Positions 9,831 through 19,189 of a DNA stretch of 64,000 nt are shown piece after piece; within the stretch, counting starts at the first letter, position 1; every line of letters begins with the position of its first letter. The DNA comes from Palsa-1150 sp964531095 (lineage in GTDB: Bacteria; Myxococcota_A; Polyangia; Polyangiales; Polyangiaceae). A program made the translations under genes and the position numbers. The stretch spans positions 7,161 through 71,160 of the forward strand of contig CAZHED010000029.1 in NCBI GenBank assembly GCA_964531095.1. The letters are read 5' to 3'. The notes below the pieces were generated by a model. It was not told where the DNA came from. It searched no databases and was given only the letters and a program-made list of their open reading frames with translations.

Positions 9831-9831
9831 A

Positions 9832-9947
9832 CGTGCCCGTGCCCGTGCCCGAAGCTTCGAGCCGAGCGGTGACGATGGGCGGCCGAGCGTGCCGCGCGGA
9901 AGGTGGGTTCCGCAGAACTACCGGGCACGGGCACGGGCACGGGCACG
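9832..9947. repeat. Inverted (GGGCAC)n hexanucleotide arrays between convergent genes
   Basis: Three GTGCCC units at 9832-9851 face four GGGCAC units at 9922-9947, forming a perfect 20-bp inverted repeat around a loop of about 70 bases. The arrays sit between the convergent EamA-type and unknown genes, so the structure could act as a bidirectional terminator or as a repeat-expansion site. There is no T-tract. Confidence 0.8.
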
Positions 9948-9976
9948 TTTACGGGCGGAGATTGGGAGGACAGGCG

Positions 9977-10303
9977 CTAGATGGCCCGCACCGCCAGGAG
10001 CGCCTTTGCGACCGATTCCCAGTCCAACATGGGAAACCCGTACGCTCCGTTCTTCGCCGCCCAGGATCGCCCCAGGGCGCGGAGCGCGTCGCCGCGCGTG
10101 GGGCCGGACTCGCCGATGCTCGGGCGCTCGGGCGACTGCCGTGCGTGCGCCATCGCGCTGAACCCTTCGCCGCCGTCGTCGGGAAGCGGCGCAATTTGGA
10201 CCGTAAGACGGGTGTCCTCGCACGAGAGGTCGTAGACCATCGCGTTCGCGCTACGAAACTGGTTGGTGATTCGCACGTGTGCGACGTTCTTCTCTTCGCG
10301 CAT
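9977..10303 (-). CDS. Hypothetical protein (108 aa)
   Basis: No family is recognised. The protein starts with ATG at 10303 (MREEKNVAHVRITNQF), has balanced composition and no signal peptide or membrane segment, and shows an N-terminal beta-rich half (VRITNQFRSANAMVYDL) followed by a helical C-terminus ending in ESVAKALLAVRAI. Codon usage resembles its neighbours, which supports it as real. It is divergent from the PP2C-like gene with 67 bases between them, so the two may share a control region. Confidence 0.6.
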   Translation of the reverse strand: MREEKNVAHVRITNQFRSANAMVYDLSCEDTRLTVQIAPLPDDGGEGFSAMAHARQSPERPSIGESGPTRGDALRALGRSWAAKNGAYGFPMLDWESVAKALLAVRAI

Positions 10304-10370
10304 CGATGAGGCCTGCCTTTCGTCGCCGGACGTTCCAAGCTAGCATCTCGCGGCTCGGAGCGCCGCTCTC

Positions 10371-11000
10371 GTGTCCCACCCGTACGTCCACGCGCGAGCG
10401 GTCGCGGCGAGCCGCCAGAAGCCGGAAGACGCCGCCGAGGTCTTCGAGCGCGCCGATGTTCTCGTCGTGGTGGTCGCCGACGGGGCGGGGGGCATCCGCG
10501 GGGGCGACGCGGCCAGCCGCTCTCTCGTCGCGGTCGTCGAGTCGGCCGCGAAGGACCCGACGTTCGCGGCGGACGACGTGGGCGCTTGGCTGGATCTGTT
10601 CCGGCGGCGGCACGCGGCGCTCGTGTCGAAAGGCGCCGGAGAGACCACGGGGGTCGTCGTCGTCCTCGGGCCTCAGGGGCTCTTCGGGCTGAGCATCGGA
10701 GACAGCGAAGCGTGGATCGTCACGCCGAGCGGAATCGACAACCTCACCGTGGGCCAGCAAACGAGACAGAGGCTCGGCAGCGGCCGCGTGCAGCTGGCCA
10801 CGTTCGAGCGACCCTCCCTGCCCGGCGTCCTGGTCATCGCGACCGATGGCCTGTTCAAGTTCGCGTCGAAGGAAGTCATCGCCGGCGTCGTCCGCGCCGA
10901 CGAGATTGCCACGGCCGTCGATCGCCTGGTCGAGCTGGTGCGGCATCCGAGCGGGGCGCTCGCCGACGACGTCGCGGTGATCCTCGTGAAGCGAAGGTAG
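10371..11000 (+). CDS. PP2C-like serine/threonine phosphatase domain protein
   Basis: The 209-residue protein keeps the PP2C metal-site pattern: VVVADGAGG (Asp37-Gly38) near the N-terminus, the middle motif LSIGDSEAWI, the late motif VIATDGLFKF and the terminal ADDVAVILV. PP2C phosphatases use two Mn/Mg ions to remove phosphate from Ser/Thr. It is shorter than stand-alone PP2Cs (about 240-250 residues), so it is a minimal catalytic domain. The GTG at 10371 is the start; there is no signal peptide, so it should be cytoplasmic. It may oppose a Hanks-type kinase such as the one at 45419, but that pairing is inference. Confidence 0.85.
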   Translation: MSHPYVHARAVAASRQKPEDAAEVFERADVLVVVVADGAGGIRGGDAASRSLVAVVESAAKDPTFAADDVGAWLDLFRRRHAALVSKGAGETTGVVVVLGPQGLFGLSIGDSEAWIVTPSGIDNLTVGQQTRQRLGSGRVQLATFERPSLPGVLVIATDGLFKFASKEVIAGVVRADEIATAVDRLVELVRHPSGALADDVAVILVKRR

Positions 11001-11017
11001 CGCCGGCCCTCTGCGGG

Positions 11018-12613
11018 TCACTTCGCTTTGCGCGAAGCCAGCGTGCGGATCATGGCCAAGTCCGCGGGGCCAATCTCGCGAGTGAGGACGAGCAACCCGA
11101 CGTACATGGTGCCCACGGCCAGCGCGAGCACCGGCGTCGCCAGCCGCCCTACGCGCGGGACGACGAATCCGAGCGCGACGCACGCCGAGAGCGCAAGCCC
11201 GGTGCGCGCTACGGTGGCCGCGGGCACGAAGGCGCCCGTTTTCGCGTGAACGATGCTGCCGGCGACGACCAACGTCGCGACGAGGGCCCCGGCGCACGCT
11301 TGCGCCGACCGCACGAGCTGCTCGTGTCCGAAGTCGGCTTCGGGCACGAACAGAGCGCACGCGGCGCCCACCGCGATCACGGCCGCCAGCGTCAGCAGCG
11401 CCGAGGTTCGCTCCCGGCCGAGGCTCGTCAACACCGTGGTCGCGATGCCGAGCATCGCGAACGCGCCTTGGGCGAGCGCCATCGTGCGCAGGACGTCCGC
11501 CCCGCGCGCCGCGTCGGCCGCGCCGTACGCGAACGAGAGCATCGACCGCGGCATCGCGACGACGATCCCGACGAGCAAACCGCAGAAGATCGCGGCGAGC
11601 CGGGCGCCCCGCGCGACGTATGCCCGGACGGCGACGTCGTCGTTCTCTGCGTGGGCGCGCACGAGCATCGGAAAGAGGATGAGCGTCACGCTGAAGAGAA
11701 GTTGATACGGCAAGAACGCGAACGTCTGGCACTCCTTGTAGATCGCCAGCCACTCTTTGACCGAAGCGCGATCGGCGGCTTCTGCGGCGCCGAGGGTGAA
11801 GAGCGCGCGTTCGCTCAAGAACCGGCCGAGAAGGGCGATGTCGATCTGCATGAGCAGATTCGTGCAGAGCTGGGCTCCTGCGATCGGCCCGAGCATCGTG
11901 AGGTACGACCGCCCGGAGGGTACCGAAGGGGGTCGCAGCTCCCCACGGGCGACCGCCTTGCCGACGCCGGTCGATCGCGCGGCGAGCGGCACGATGAACG
12001 CCGCCGCGGTGACCCACCCGACCGTCGTCCCGAGCACGCCCGACAAGCCGTGCCGGGCGAAACCGTAGCCGAAGCCGACGAGCCCCAACGTGCGCATCGT
12101 GGCGAACGTCACGTCGAGGGCTGCCTGGCGTCCAAATCGGTTTCGGCCGTTCAAGTACCCGATGAGCGGGGCGTAGAGCCCGTAGAGGAGCGCGACGCCG
12201 GCCAGCACCAGCAGGGGCGCGACCACGTCTTCTGCGCGCTCGAAGCGCGCGTAGAGAGGCGCCGCGAGGGCCATCGCTCCGGCGACGACGGCGGCGAGGG
12301 GCACGTGAACGCCGAGCGCGGCGCGCAACGCCTCGTCTTCGCGCCCCTTCGCTCCGGCGACCGTGCGGCTCACCCCTTGGGTGCCGCTCGTGATGACCAC
12401 GTTGTTCACGATGTTCGCGACCACGAGCGCTTGAGCGAGCCCGCCGAAGTCGTTCAGCCCGACCGCGAGCCGAAGGAGCGGCTGCTGCACGAACCCGGCG
12501 ACCAAAAAAAAGACTTTCGCGCCGAGCACCGCCACACCGCCCCGGCCCGCGGCGCGCGCGGCGCTCTGCGGGTCTCGAACGCGCTCAGACGAAGGCGGCA
12601 TCGCCGTGGGCAC
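11018..12613 (-). CDS. Polysaccharide flippase (Wzx/MATE-like)
   Basis: The 531-residue protein has about 12-14 hydrophobic segments and the layout of the MOP superfamily of lipid-linked oligosaccharide flippases. It begins with a short polar tail and then GGVAVLGAKVFFLVAGFVQQ, the typical first helix of polysaccharide biosynthesis proteins, and later has YGLYAPLIGYLNGRNRFGRQ. It is expected to flip undecaprenyl-linked sugars across the inner membrane. The frame opens at GTG 12613; ATG at 12601 (MPPSSERVRD) is equally possible. It lies downstream of the pilus lipoprotein on the same strand, 63 bases away. No glycosyltransferase is nearby, so its polymer is unknown. Confidence 0.85.
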   Translation of the reverse strand: MPTAMPPSSERVRDPQSAARAAGRGGVAVLGAKVFFLVAGFVQQPLLRLAVGLNDFGGLAQALVVANIVNNVVITSGTQGVSRTVAGAKGREDEALRAALGVHVPLAAVVAGAMALAAPLYARFERAEDVVAPLLVLAGVALLYGLYAPLIGYLNGRNRFGRQAALDVTFATMRTLGLVGFGYGFARHGLSGVLGTTVGWVTAAAFIVPLAARSTGVGKAVARGELRPPSVPSGRSYLTMLGPIAGAQLCTNLLMQIDIALLGRFLSERALFTLGAAEAADRASVKEWLAIYKECQTFAFLPYQLLFSVTLILFPMLVRAHAENDDVAVRAYVARGARLAAIFCGLLVGIVVAMPRSMLSFAYGAADAARGADVLRTMALAQGAFAMLGIATTVLTSLGRERTSALLTLAAVIAVGAACALFVPEADFGHEQLVRSAQACAGALVATLVVAGSIVHAKTGAFVPAATVARTGLALSACVALGFVVPRVGRLATPVLALAVGTMYVGLLVLTREIGPADLAMIRTLASRKAK

Positions 12614-12676
12614 GTCGAAGAGAGTTCACGCGCCCGGCATGCTCTCACGGGCGGGGCGAGCGATGCCGCATTTCTG

Positions 12677-13213
12677 TCAGTCCAGGTGGGTCGGATCGGC
12701 CAGTCGTCCCTGCGGCGTGACGCCGACCTGCTTCCACCGAGAGGCTTCGTCGGGCAGCGACGGCGCGGGAGGCGGCGTCGAGTCGCGGACTTCGACGCTC
12801 GAGCCGTCCTGCGCGGCGGCGATGCGCACGGACAGCTCTACGCCGGGCCTCCCCGGCACCTTCACGTGCTCGAACGTCGCCACCGCCTGACTTTCGCGCA
12901 GAGTTCCCCCCTCCAGTCTCGGGCGGAAGTAGCGCGCGAGCGCGTGGACGGAGACGGGCCCGCTCGCGTAGGCGACGTCGACGAACGTCTCTTTCACCAC
13001 CGTGGCGCGCGGAAGGGGCAGGCCAAAGACGCGGACGGGGCCCTCCAAAAGCTCGTCCGGGGCGAGGTGATCCACGGGCGTGGAGAACGCCTCGGACGGG
13101 GTCGATGGGACAGCGCTGTCCGACGGCGGCTCCAGCTCGGTCGCCGGAGCCGGTCGCTTGCACCCGACGGCCAGCGCCAAGAGCACGAGGACGACCGCGG
13201 CAGCGGGCGTCAC
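12677..13213 (-). CDS. Lipoprotein encoded behind pilY1
   Basis: The 178-residue product starts with a lipoprotein signal (VTPAAAVVLVLLALAVGC, Cys at about residue 18), so it is likely anchored in the outer membrane. The mature part has a Pro/Ser-rich linker and then a compact domain with GPVRVFGLPLPR and YRFxPRLE-like beta-strand stretches; no known family is recognised. Its GTG start overlaps the pilY1 stop (GTGA), making it the last gene of the minor-pilin operon and a likely partner in pilus assembly or anchoring (inference from context). Confidence 0.8.
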   Translation of the reverse strand: MTPAAAVVLVLLALAVGCKRPAPATELEPPSDSAVPSTPSEAFSTPVDHLAPDELLEGPVRVFGLPLPRATVVKETFVDVAYASGPVSVHALARYFRPRLEGGTLRESQAVATFEHVKVPGRPGVELSVRIAAAQDGSSVEVRDSTPPPAPSLPDEASRWKQVGVTPQGRLADPTHLD

Positions 13214-16200
13214 TCGAGGACCCCGGCCCACGAGTCGATCATCGTCGGCGACACCGGCGTCGGGAGTTGGAGCTCGTACGTCCTCGTGGCCGTGCCGTTT
13301 TTCCCCGGCGCGCCGACCTGCGTGTAGAGCGAGAATTGGTTCTGGGGCGACGTGAAGCTCGACGCCGACTGGTGTTGCGCACCGAAGACGTAGGAGTCGG
13401 CGCCGGGCGCGCCCAGCCCGGCGCAGGCGGGCGTCGCTTTGATGGACACCCCGGGAATCACCGCGCCCTGCAAGGTCGTGTCGTTGATGTCCGGCTGAAC
13501 GAACAGGGGGAGCGGAGTGGGCGGCCCCGACGGCGGCTGAAGGACGAGCCTCCCGCCCTTGGTGAGATCGTTGGCATCGTCGGGCGTGATGTAGTCGCGC
13601 CCCCATAGGCGCGCGTCGCCGCTGGTGCACGACTGCGACGCGGCATTGGGTGCCCCGTACGTCGCGAAGTAGAGCACGCCGTCGAACACGGTCATCGGCC
13701 CGGACACGCGCTCGCCGAGCTTGCCCGTCTCCGTCGCCGGGTCGAGCCACCAGTTGACGGTCGCGCGCAGCTTGGAGGTGTTCGCGTCGAGCTTCTCGGA
13801 GATGGAGTACACGTAGTAGACGCCGGTGGCGTCGAACGTCTCCTGGGTCCCGGTGGCCGCGTTGATCACGAGATTGCCCGAGGGCTCCAGCGACGTGACC
13901 ATCGGCACCTGAACCGGCTGGCCGTCGCCCCAGGACGTCGTCGTGTTCTTGTCGACGTCTTGATTGTAGAGGTCGAGGTAGAGCTCGCCGACCCACTTCG
14001 AGGGATCGGGGTTCGACAGATCGAAGCGCCAGATCGTGCCATCGGCGTCCGCGGCGAACACTTTGGTCGCGTCGGCTCCGACGTCGCTCGGGTAGGGCAC
14101 CGGCGTTCCGGTCATGGGCGAGTCGAGAGGCGTGTCGATGACGCGCGAGGGACTGGCGTTGAGCAGCGTGTCGCCGGATGGCACGTCGTTCGCGCGGATG
14201 AACGTGCGCAGGATCTCCCCCGTGTCGAGGCGCACCACCGACAGCGATCGCCCGATGACGACGTCGGCTTTGCTGGGGTTCTGCCCGCCGGGGGGGGTTC
14301 CCCAACAGCGGACCTGGATGCGCTCGGCGTAGCGGTTCACCGGCGCGGCGTTCGCGGCGTTCGGGTTCCAGCGGTCGCACTTCGCGACGCCGCCCCCGGC
14401 GTTCGTCGGCCCCGAGTTCTGCCCCCCTGGCAGGATGGCGACGCCGATCTCGCGCGCCCCCTTGCCGTCGCTGGGATCGGCAAACACGCTCGTGATCGCG
14501 GGCGTGGCCGAGCGCGCGCCGAACAGAGGCGCGTTGGTCGCGGGCATCTTCGTCAGCTGCCACATGAAGACGGGCCCCTTGGGCGGCGGGTCGCTGGGGA
14601 CGCTGCCGCTCGGCATCCCCGTCGTCACGTCGGCGTTCGTCACGTCGACGGCGTAGTACCCCGCCTGCGACGGCCCGAAGCCGGCGACGAGCATCGTATG
14701 CCATGTGGTCGCGTCCCCCTGGTTGGCCAGGGGTCGGTCCCAGACGACGTCTTTGACGATCGGCGATCCGTCGAGGAGAAACTCGTGGCTCGACGGGTAC
14801 GACGAGAGGATGCTCGGCATGACGGCCGGCGGCATCATCGCCCAGAGCTCGTTGTTTTCGAGCTTGGTCTCGTCGGCCCAGAACGCGTGGAGCAGCCCGT
14901 CGTTCGTCGCGGCGTAGACGATTTGCTTTCGGGCCGCGTACGTCGACCGGAAGCCGATGTACGAGTCGTCGCGCAAGAGCGAAGCCGGCGGCCCGACGAC
15001 CGCCGGTGTGGCGTGGAACACGTCGCCGAAGGCGTTGCCGAAGCGCGACACGAACGGAAAATCGCCGGGGTTGCTCGTGAACGACGGCTGCGCGAACGTG
15101 TAGTCGAGCAGCATGTCCCGGCATTGGTTCTGGGAGAGGTTCTTCGTCGCGCCGCCGCCCACGGGGTTGTACGGGCAGGAGTTGGCCGACAGATTGAGCG
15201 CCGCCGGCGGGATCGATCCGATGACGGTGCCCGGGTCCCCGGCGACGGTCGAGGCGCTGTACTTGCCGATGTGGTCGCCGACGGCAGCCGCGACATAGGG
15301 GCGGATGGTCGTCGTCGCGTCCATGGTTCCGTTGGCCATCGTGTCCGGCTTGAACATGACGGCGGTGCGGGTGCCCACGTTCGAGTTGAGGTTCGCCGCG
15401 AAGTCGTCGCCTGCCGACGGCTGTACGGTCGGCGCGTTGACCGAGTAGCCGTTGCCCGCCCCCCCGTAGGTGCAGACGTAGCGCTGCCGCTGAATGTCTC
15501 CCGACCACGGAACGCCGGGCTTCGCGAAGAACGACGCGAGGAAGAGCGACTCGTTGGTGGTCGGCGCGTTCGGGTCGGCGAGCACGTTGCTCAGCGCCGA
15601 CGAGAACGCGGGCGTCGTGCGCGTCGTCGCGTTCTTGGCGATCACCGAGAGGATCGTTCCGAGCGCCTTTTGCAGGTCGCCGGGGGTGTCGGCGAAGTAC
15701 GCGGACGTGCTCCCGCCGCTGAGCGCAATCTTCTGAAGCTCGCAGCACGCCCCGTAGAGGCCTTGCTTGGTCGGGTCGCTGCAGACGGCGGCGAGCTGTC
15801 CGTTGGCGACGAGGTTCGAGCAGTAGATCGTCTGACCCTGGTCCTGGAACGACGACACGGCGAATCCGATGACGAACGTGGTGACCGGCGACTGACCGTT
15901 GGTGGGCTGGAAGAGAGACTGCGCCGTCGTCTCGGGGAGAGCGAAGGGGCACACGCCGTTCGGAACCCCGAGCGCGGCGCACGCGGGCTGCATGTCGAGG
16001 TTCGGCGCGCCGTCCGTGAGAAGGATGATGTACTCCTTGCGACAGCCACCCTGAACGAAGGGGTCGGTCACTTGCGGGCCACTGGGGTCTGTCCGGAGGT
16101 AGTACTGCGCCCCGGCGAACATCCCCGCGAGCGGCGTCGCTCCGTACGGGCGAGAGGCGAGCAAGACCTGCTGGATGCTGGCGTTCTGCGTCTCTTGCGT

Positions 16201-17106
16201 GGCGAGATCCGTCGTCGCCGGGAACGGGACCATGCGACCTTCCCACGGCGGCGCCGCGGGATTGCGCGCGCCCACGGCGAGCATCGTCTGCGTCGCACAG
16301 TTCGCCGGGTTGCCGAGATAGGTGCTCGACGCGCCCGTGTTCCATCCCGGGAAGTAGCTCCACATCCCGTCGAACGCGGGGCTCGCGACCGTGCTCTGGG
16401 CCGTGATGCCCGTCGCGGGGCTCGGGTCCTGGTCGAACGTCATCAGACCGAAGCGCAAGATGTCGAGCTCGGTGTCGATCGCGCCGTCCTGGTACTGCCC
16501 GAACTTGCACGCGGTGGTGTTGCTCGTCCCGTAGGTGTGTTGCACGATCGCGTTCGACGGGAAATCGGTCGCGAGGCCCCCTGCCCCGACGCCTTGCGGT
16601 CCGACGCCGTTGGGGGTCGAGGCGCCCGGCAATGCGCCCGGCGCGACCGCGCACGCGAGCTTGGTGAGCGGGTTGGTCACCGTGTCTTCAGCGATTGGGC
16701 GATGGTAGGGGATGTAGTAATTGATGTCGTACGGCGAGACGCCGGCAATCTGGTATTCGCTCGCGAAGACGCTCCCGGGCGTGCGGGGCATCGCCGCGCA
16801 GTTGTACCCGTTCTGGAACGACCCGGTCAGCGACTGCACCATGACACCCCAGCGGTTGGGCGGCGGCTGCGCGTTCCAGTTGCACGCGCCGCTCACGGCG
16901 TCGCAGTTGCAGCTGTTCTGCGCGGCGCCCTCCGGAAGCGTGCCGTCGATCATGCGCTCCATCGACCCAGAGTTGTCGATGAGCAAGAGCACGTTCGGAA
17001 GCGGCGGGTTGATGTCGATCTGCTGGGCGTGCGCGCTGCCGCCCGCAAGGACGAGCGCGGCGGCCGCCGAGGCAGCAACGAACCTTCGCGCGATGGTCAT
17101 CCTCAT
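13210..17106 (-). CDS. pilY1: Type IV pilus tip adhesin/biogenesis factor PilY1
   Basis: PilY1/PilC proteins cap the type IV pilus with the minor pilins, promote extension and mediate adhesion. The 1298-residue product has a signal peptide ending SAHAQ, then a von Willebrand A-like domain whose MIDAS motif DNSGSM is near residue 45, and a C-terminal PilY1 beta-propeller with VFAADADGTIWRFDLSNPD and GFGPSQAGYYAVDVTNAD. The ATG at 17106 is preferred because GAGAGG lies about 9 bases upstream; ATG at 17130 and a start at 17139 would overlap pilX. The gene sits between pilX and a coupled lipoprotein. Confidence 0.95.
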   Translation of the reverse strand: MRMTIARRFVAASAAAALVLAGGSAHAQQIDINPPLPNVLLLIDNSGSMERMIDGTLPEGAAQNSCNCDAVSGACNWNAQPPPNRWGVMVQSLTGSFQNGYNCAAMPRTPGSVFASEYQIAGVSPYDINYYIPYHRPIAEDTVTNPLTKLACAVAPGALPGASTPNGVGPQGVGAGGLATDFPSNAIVQHTYGTSNTTACKFGQYQDGAIDTELDILRFGLMTFDQDPSPATGITAQSTVASPAFDGMWSYFPGWNTGASSTYLGNPANCATQTMLAVGARNPAAPPWEGRMVPFPATTDLATQETQNASIQQVLLASRPYGATPLAGMFAGAQYYLRTDPSGPQVTDPFVQGGCRKEYIILLTDGAPNLDMQPACAALGVPNGVCPFALPETTAQSLFQPTNGQSPVTTFVIGFAVSSFQDQGQTIYCSNLVANGQLAAVCSDPTKQGLYGACCELQKIALSGGSTSAYFADTPGDLQKALGTILSVIAKNATTRTTPAFSSALSNVLADPNAPTTNESLFLASFFAKPGVPWSGDIQRQRYVCTYGGAGNGYSVNAPTVQPSAGDDFAANLNSNVGTRTAVMFKPDTMANGTMDATTTIRPYVAAAVGDHIGKYSASTVAGDPGTVIGSIPPAALNLSANSCPYNPVGGGATKNLSQNQCRDMLLDYTFAQPSFTSNPGDFPFVSRFGNAFGDVFHATPAVVGPPASLLRDDSYIGFRSTYAARKQIVYAATNDGLLHAFWADETKLENNELWAMMPPAVMPSILSSYPSSHEFLLDGSPIVKDVVWDRPLANQGDATTWHTMLVAGFGPSQAGYYAVDVTNADVTTGMPSGSVPSDPPPKGPVFMWQLTKMPATNAPLFGARSATPAITSVFADPSDGKGAREIGVAILPGGQNSGPTNAGGGVAKCDRWNPNAANAAPVNRYAERIQVRCWGTPPGGQNPSKADVVIGRSLSVVRLDTGEILRTFIRANDVPSGDTLLNASPSRVIDTPLDSPMTGTPVPYPSDVGADATKVFAADADGTIWRFDLSNPDPSKWVGELYLDLYNQDVDKNTTTSWGDGQPVQVPMVTSLEPSGNLVINAATGTQETFDATGVYYVYSISEKLDANTSKLRATVNWWLDPATETGKLGERVSGPMTVFDGVLYFATYGAPNAASQSCTSGDARLWGRDYITPDDANDLTKGGRLVLQPPSGPPTPLPLFVQPDINDTTLQGAVIPGVSIKATPACAGLGAPGADSYVFGAQHQSASSFTSPQNQFSLYTQVGAPGKNGTATRTYELQLPTPVSPTMIDSWAGVLE

Positions 17107-17126
17107 TTCGCTTGCCTCTCTCGTCC

Positions 17127-17831
17127 TCATTTGGGGCACTGGATCGGGCCGGCCACGAGCCGCGCGCGCTGCACTTCGATCCCCTCACCCGCGGCCTGCG
17201 CCGTGTTGTTGGCGAAGACCGGCTGCGTGATCCCGCCGGCGGTGACGGTCATTTCGATGAAGCAGAAATTGAGGTCGAGCGCGTAGCGCGCCGGTGTGTT
17301 GGCCTTGAACGGGTCGGTCAGCTCGACGAAGAAGTCGCCGGCCATCGGTACCGGGCCGAGGCTGCCGGGGTCCACGTTCGACATGAGCGGGGTGGTCGAC
17401 GCGTACGGCACCGTGATGGCCGTCGGCGCCCACGGAGCCCCGAGCTCCGCCGACCCGAGGCGCCGGCACGCGAGCGTCGTCACGTCTTCGGTCGCGGGCA
17501 CGTTTTGCAATGCCAGGCACGGGACGTTGGTCGATCCGGGCTTCAGGCCGTCCCGACTCGCGGGGTCGAGCATCACCCCGAGCTGCCACTTGACCGTAGC
17601 GCTGGTGAGCTCGTGCGCGGCCCCGACGACTCCGTACTCCGCCATGTAGTGGGTTTGCGTGTTCTGCCGCTCGTTGCCGCTGGTCCGCACTTCCATCGCG
17701 GCGGCGGCGAGCGCGAAGATCCCGACCGACCCGAGCACGGCGAGGGTCATCGCGACGATGAACATCGCCGCTCCGCCCTGCGCGGGGCGACGTCGAGCGC
17801 GTCGTTTGGCAAGAGCGATCGCGGTGGTCAT
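17127..17831 (-). CDS. pilX: Minor pilin PilX-like
   Basis: The 234-residue protein has a short Arg-rich leader (KRRARRRPAQGG) followed by the hydrophobic helix AAMFIVAMTLAVLGSVGIFAL and the conserved ERQNTQTHYMAEYG segment of the PilX family. PilX primes pilus assembly with PilV, PilW, FimU and PilY1 and is processed by PilD. The leader peptidase site appears as Gly-Gly-Ala-Ala-Met rather than Gly-Phe, as in many PilX proteins. ATG at 17831 starts 2 bases after the pilW stop. Four cysteines in the mature domain could form disulfides. Confidence 0.9.
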   Translation of the reverse strand: MTTAIALAKRRARRRPAQGGAAMFIVAMTLAVLGSVGIFALAAAAMEVRTSGNERQNTQTHYMAEYGVVGAAHELTSATVKWQLGVMLDPASRDGLKPGSTNVPCLALQNVPATEDVTTLACRRLGSAELGAPWAPTAITVPYASTTPLMSNVDPGSLGPVPMAGDFFVELTDPFKANTPARYALDLNFCFIEMTVTAGGITQPVFANNTAQAAGEGIEVQRARLVAGPIQCPK

Positions 17832-17833
17832 GG

Positions 17834-19189
17834 TCAGAAGAAAGCCCCCGCTTGGTTGGGAAGGGAGACTTCGGTCGTGAGCGTGCGCGTGCGCGCCCAG
17901 CGAAGCGTGCTGTCTTGGGTGGCGCACGCCCCGGGGGTCATGCAGTAACGGTAGAGGAAGGCCTCCGCGCCGTAGTTGACGACCGGCACGTTCACCGTTC
18001 GGTCGGGCAGCGCCGTCCGCGTCGCGATCCGCGCCCGTACGATGCGGATGCGCTGCGGCTTGTTCGTGCCCCCCTGCACTTTGAAGACGTCGTCGGCCCA
18101 GGCCTGGTTGGTCGCGTCGTCGAACGCGAGCGTGACCATCTTCGGTTGGCTGGCCTGCAGCGCGTTGTCCACGGAGAAGGCGAACTTGAAGTCGACGGCG
18201 TACTCGGCGATCACCTCGGACGTCTCGGGCACCACGTTGCCGGCCGCGTCGACGTACGATCGCACGAGGTCGTACTTGTTCGGATCGGCAGCCGCGGCGA
18301 GCGACTGCATGCCTAGCGCCTTCTGGTACTGCGGAGTCGCGGCCGCCTCGGCCGCTGTGTTCGTGATCTCCCAGTGAACGATTTGCACTGGGTTGATCCA
18401 CGCGCGCCCCGCCGGGATGGGGGTGACGCCGCCGAGGTTTCCGGTCGCCTGGGGGGTCAGGATCGAGGCGGTGGCGAGCGCGACGTCGACGTACGCGGTC
18501 GGGGGAATCGCCATGTTGTTGATTCCGGTCGGTGTCTCCCCCGGACAGGTGGCGAGGTACTGCGAGCGACCCGTGTCGTCGAGGAGGCGGACGATGAACT
18601 GGTGGCCGGGATAGGGCTGAAAGATGTTGTTGAGCTCCGCGGCCTGCGCATTGGGCCCCGCGGCATTCAGGCGGTACATCGCCGGCGACCTGTCCGAGAG
18701 TGTGATCCGCGCGCAGGCTCCGACGTTCGTGTTGATCGTTTGCACGTCGAACTGTTCGGCGGAGCTCATGTTCCCGCCGATCTCGATGATGTCCGGGGTG
18801 AGCGCGGGCGTCTGAGCAGCCGACAGCGGCGCGTTCAGCGCCGACCCGCCGCTGATGAGGTGGATCCCCGCGAGGTGAACGATGGCGCCGCCGGTCGCCG
18901 GGATGACGCGAGAGACCGTGGTCAGATCGTTGATCCCCTTTGCGACGCGCGGGTCGGAGATGATGTTCGGCGTGCTCATGTACGAGGCGCGCTGCAGGTC
19001 CGCGCGCAGTCGATCGACCGCGGCGCGCAGCGTGGCCTCCGCCGCGGAGCTCCGCATCTCCTCGTGGAACGTCGCCGTCGCCTCGCGCGAGAGCCCCACG
19101 ATCGCGATCGCGACGATGAGGCCCGCGACGAGGGCGACCGTGAGCTCGACGAGCGTGAACCCGGCTGACCGGCGACGCGCGCGGGTCAT
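17834..19189 (-). CDS. pilW: Minor pilin PilW-like
   Basis: The 451-residue product carries a class III signal with the cleavage site in SAG|FTLVELTVALVAGL (Glu at +5) and a hydrophobic N-terminal helix, followed by a large C-terminal domain typical of PilW. It is longer than the usual 270-350 residues. PilW couples the minor pilin priming complex, probably with PilX and PilY1. The start ATG at 19189 overlaps the pilV stop in an ATGA junction. Transcription probably starts at the sigma-54 site upstream of fimT. Confidence 0.93.
   Translation of the reverse strand: MTRARRRSAGFTLVELTVALVAGLIVAIAIVGLSREATATFHEEMRSSAAEATLRAAVDRLRADLQRASYMSTPNIISDPRVAKGINDLTTVSRVIPATGGAIVHLAGIHLISGGSALNAPLSAAQTPALTPDIIEIGGNMSSAEQFDVQTINTNVGACARITLSDRSPAMYRLNAAGPNAQAAELNNIFQPYPGHQFIVRLLDDTGRSQYLATCPGETPTGINNMAIPPTAYVDVALATASILTPQATGNLGGVTPIPAGRAWINPVQIVHWEITNTAAEAAATPQYQKALGMQSLAAAADPNKYDLVRSYVDAAGNVVPETSEVIAEYAVDFKFAFSVDNALQASQPKMVTLAFDDATNQAWADDVFKVQGGTNKPQRIRIVRARIATRTALPDRTVNVPVVNYGAEAFLYRYCMTPGACATQDSTLRWARTRTLTTEVSLPNQAGAFF

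Noticed and set aside
13960..17286. 1108-codon plus-strand frame over pilY1
   Set aside because: Arg/Val-rich shadow frame antisense to PilY1; no domain and typical for GC-rich third codon positions.
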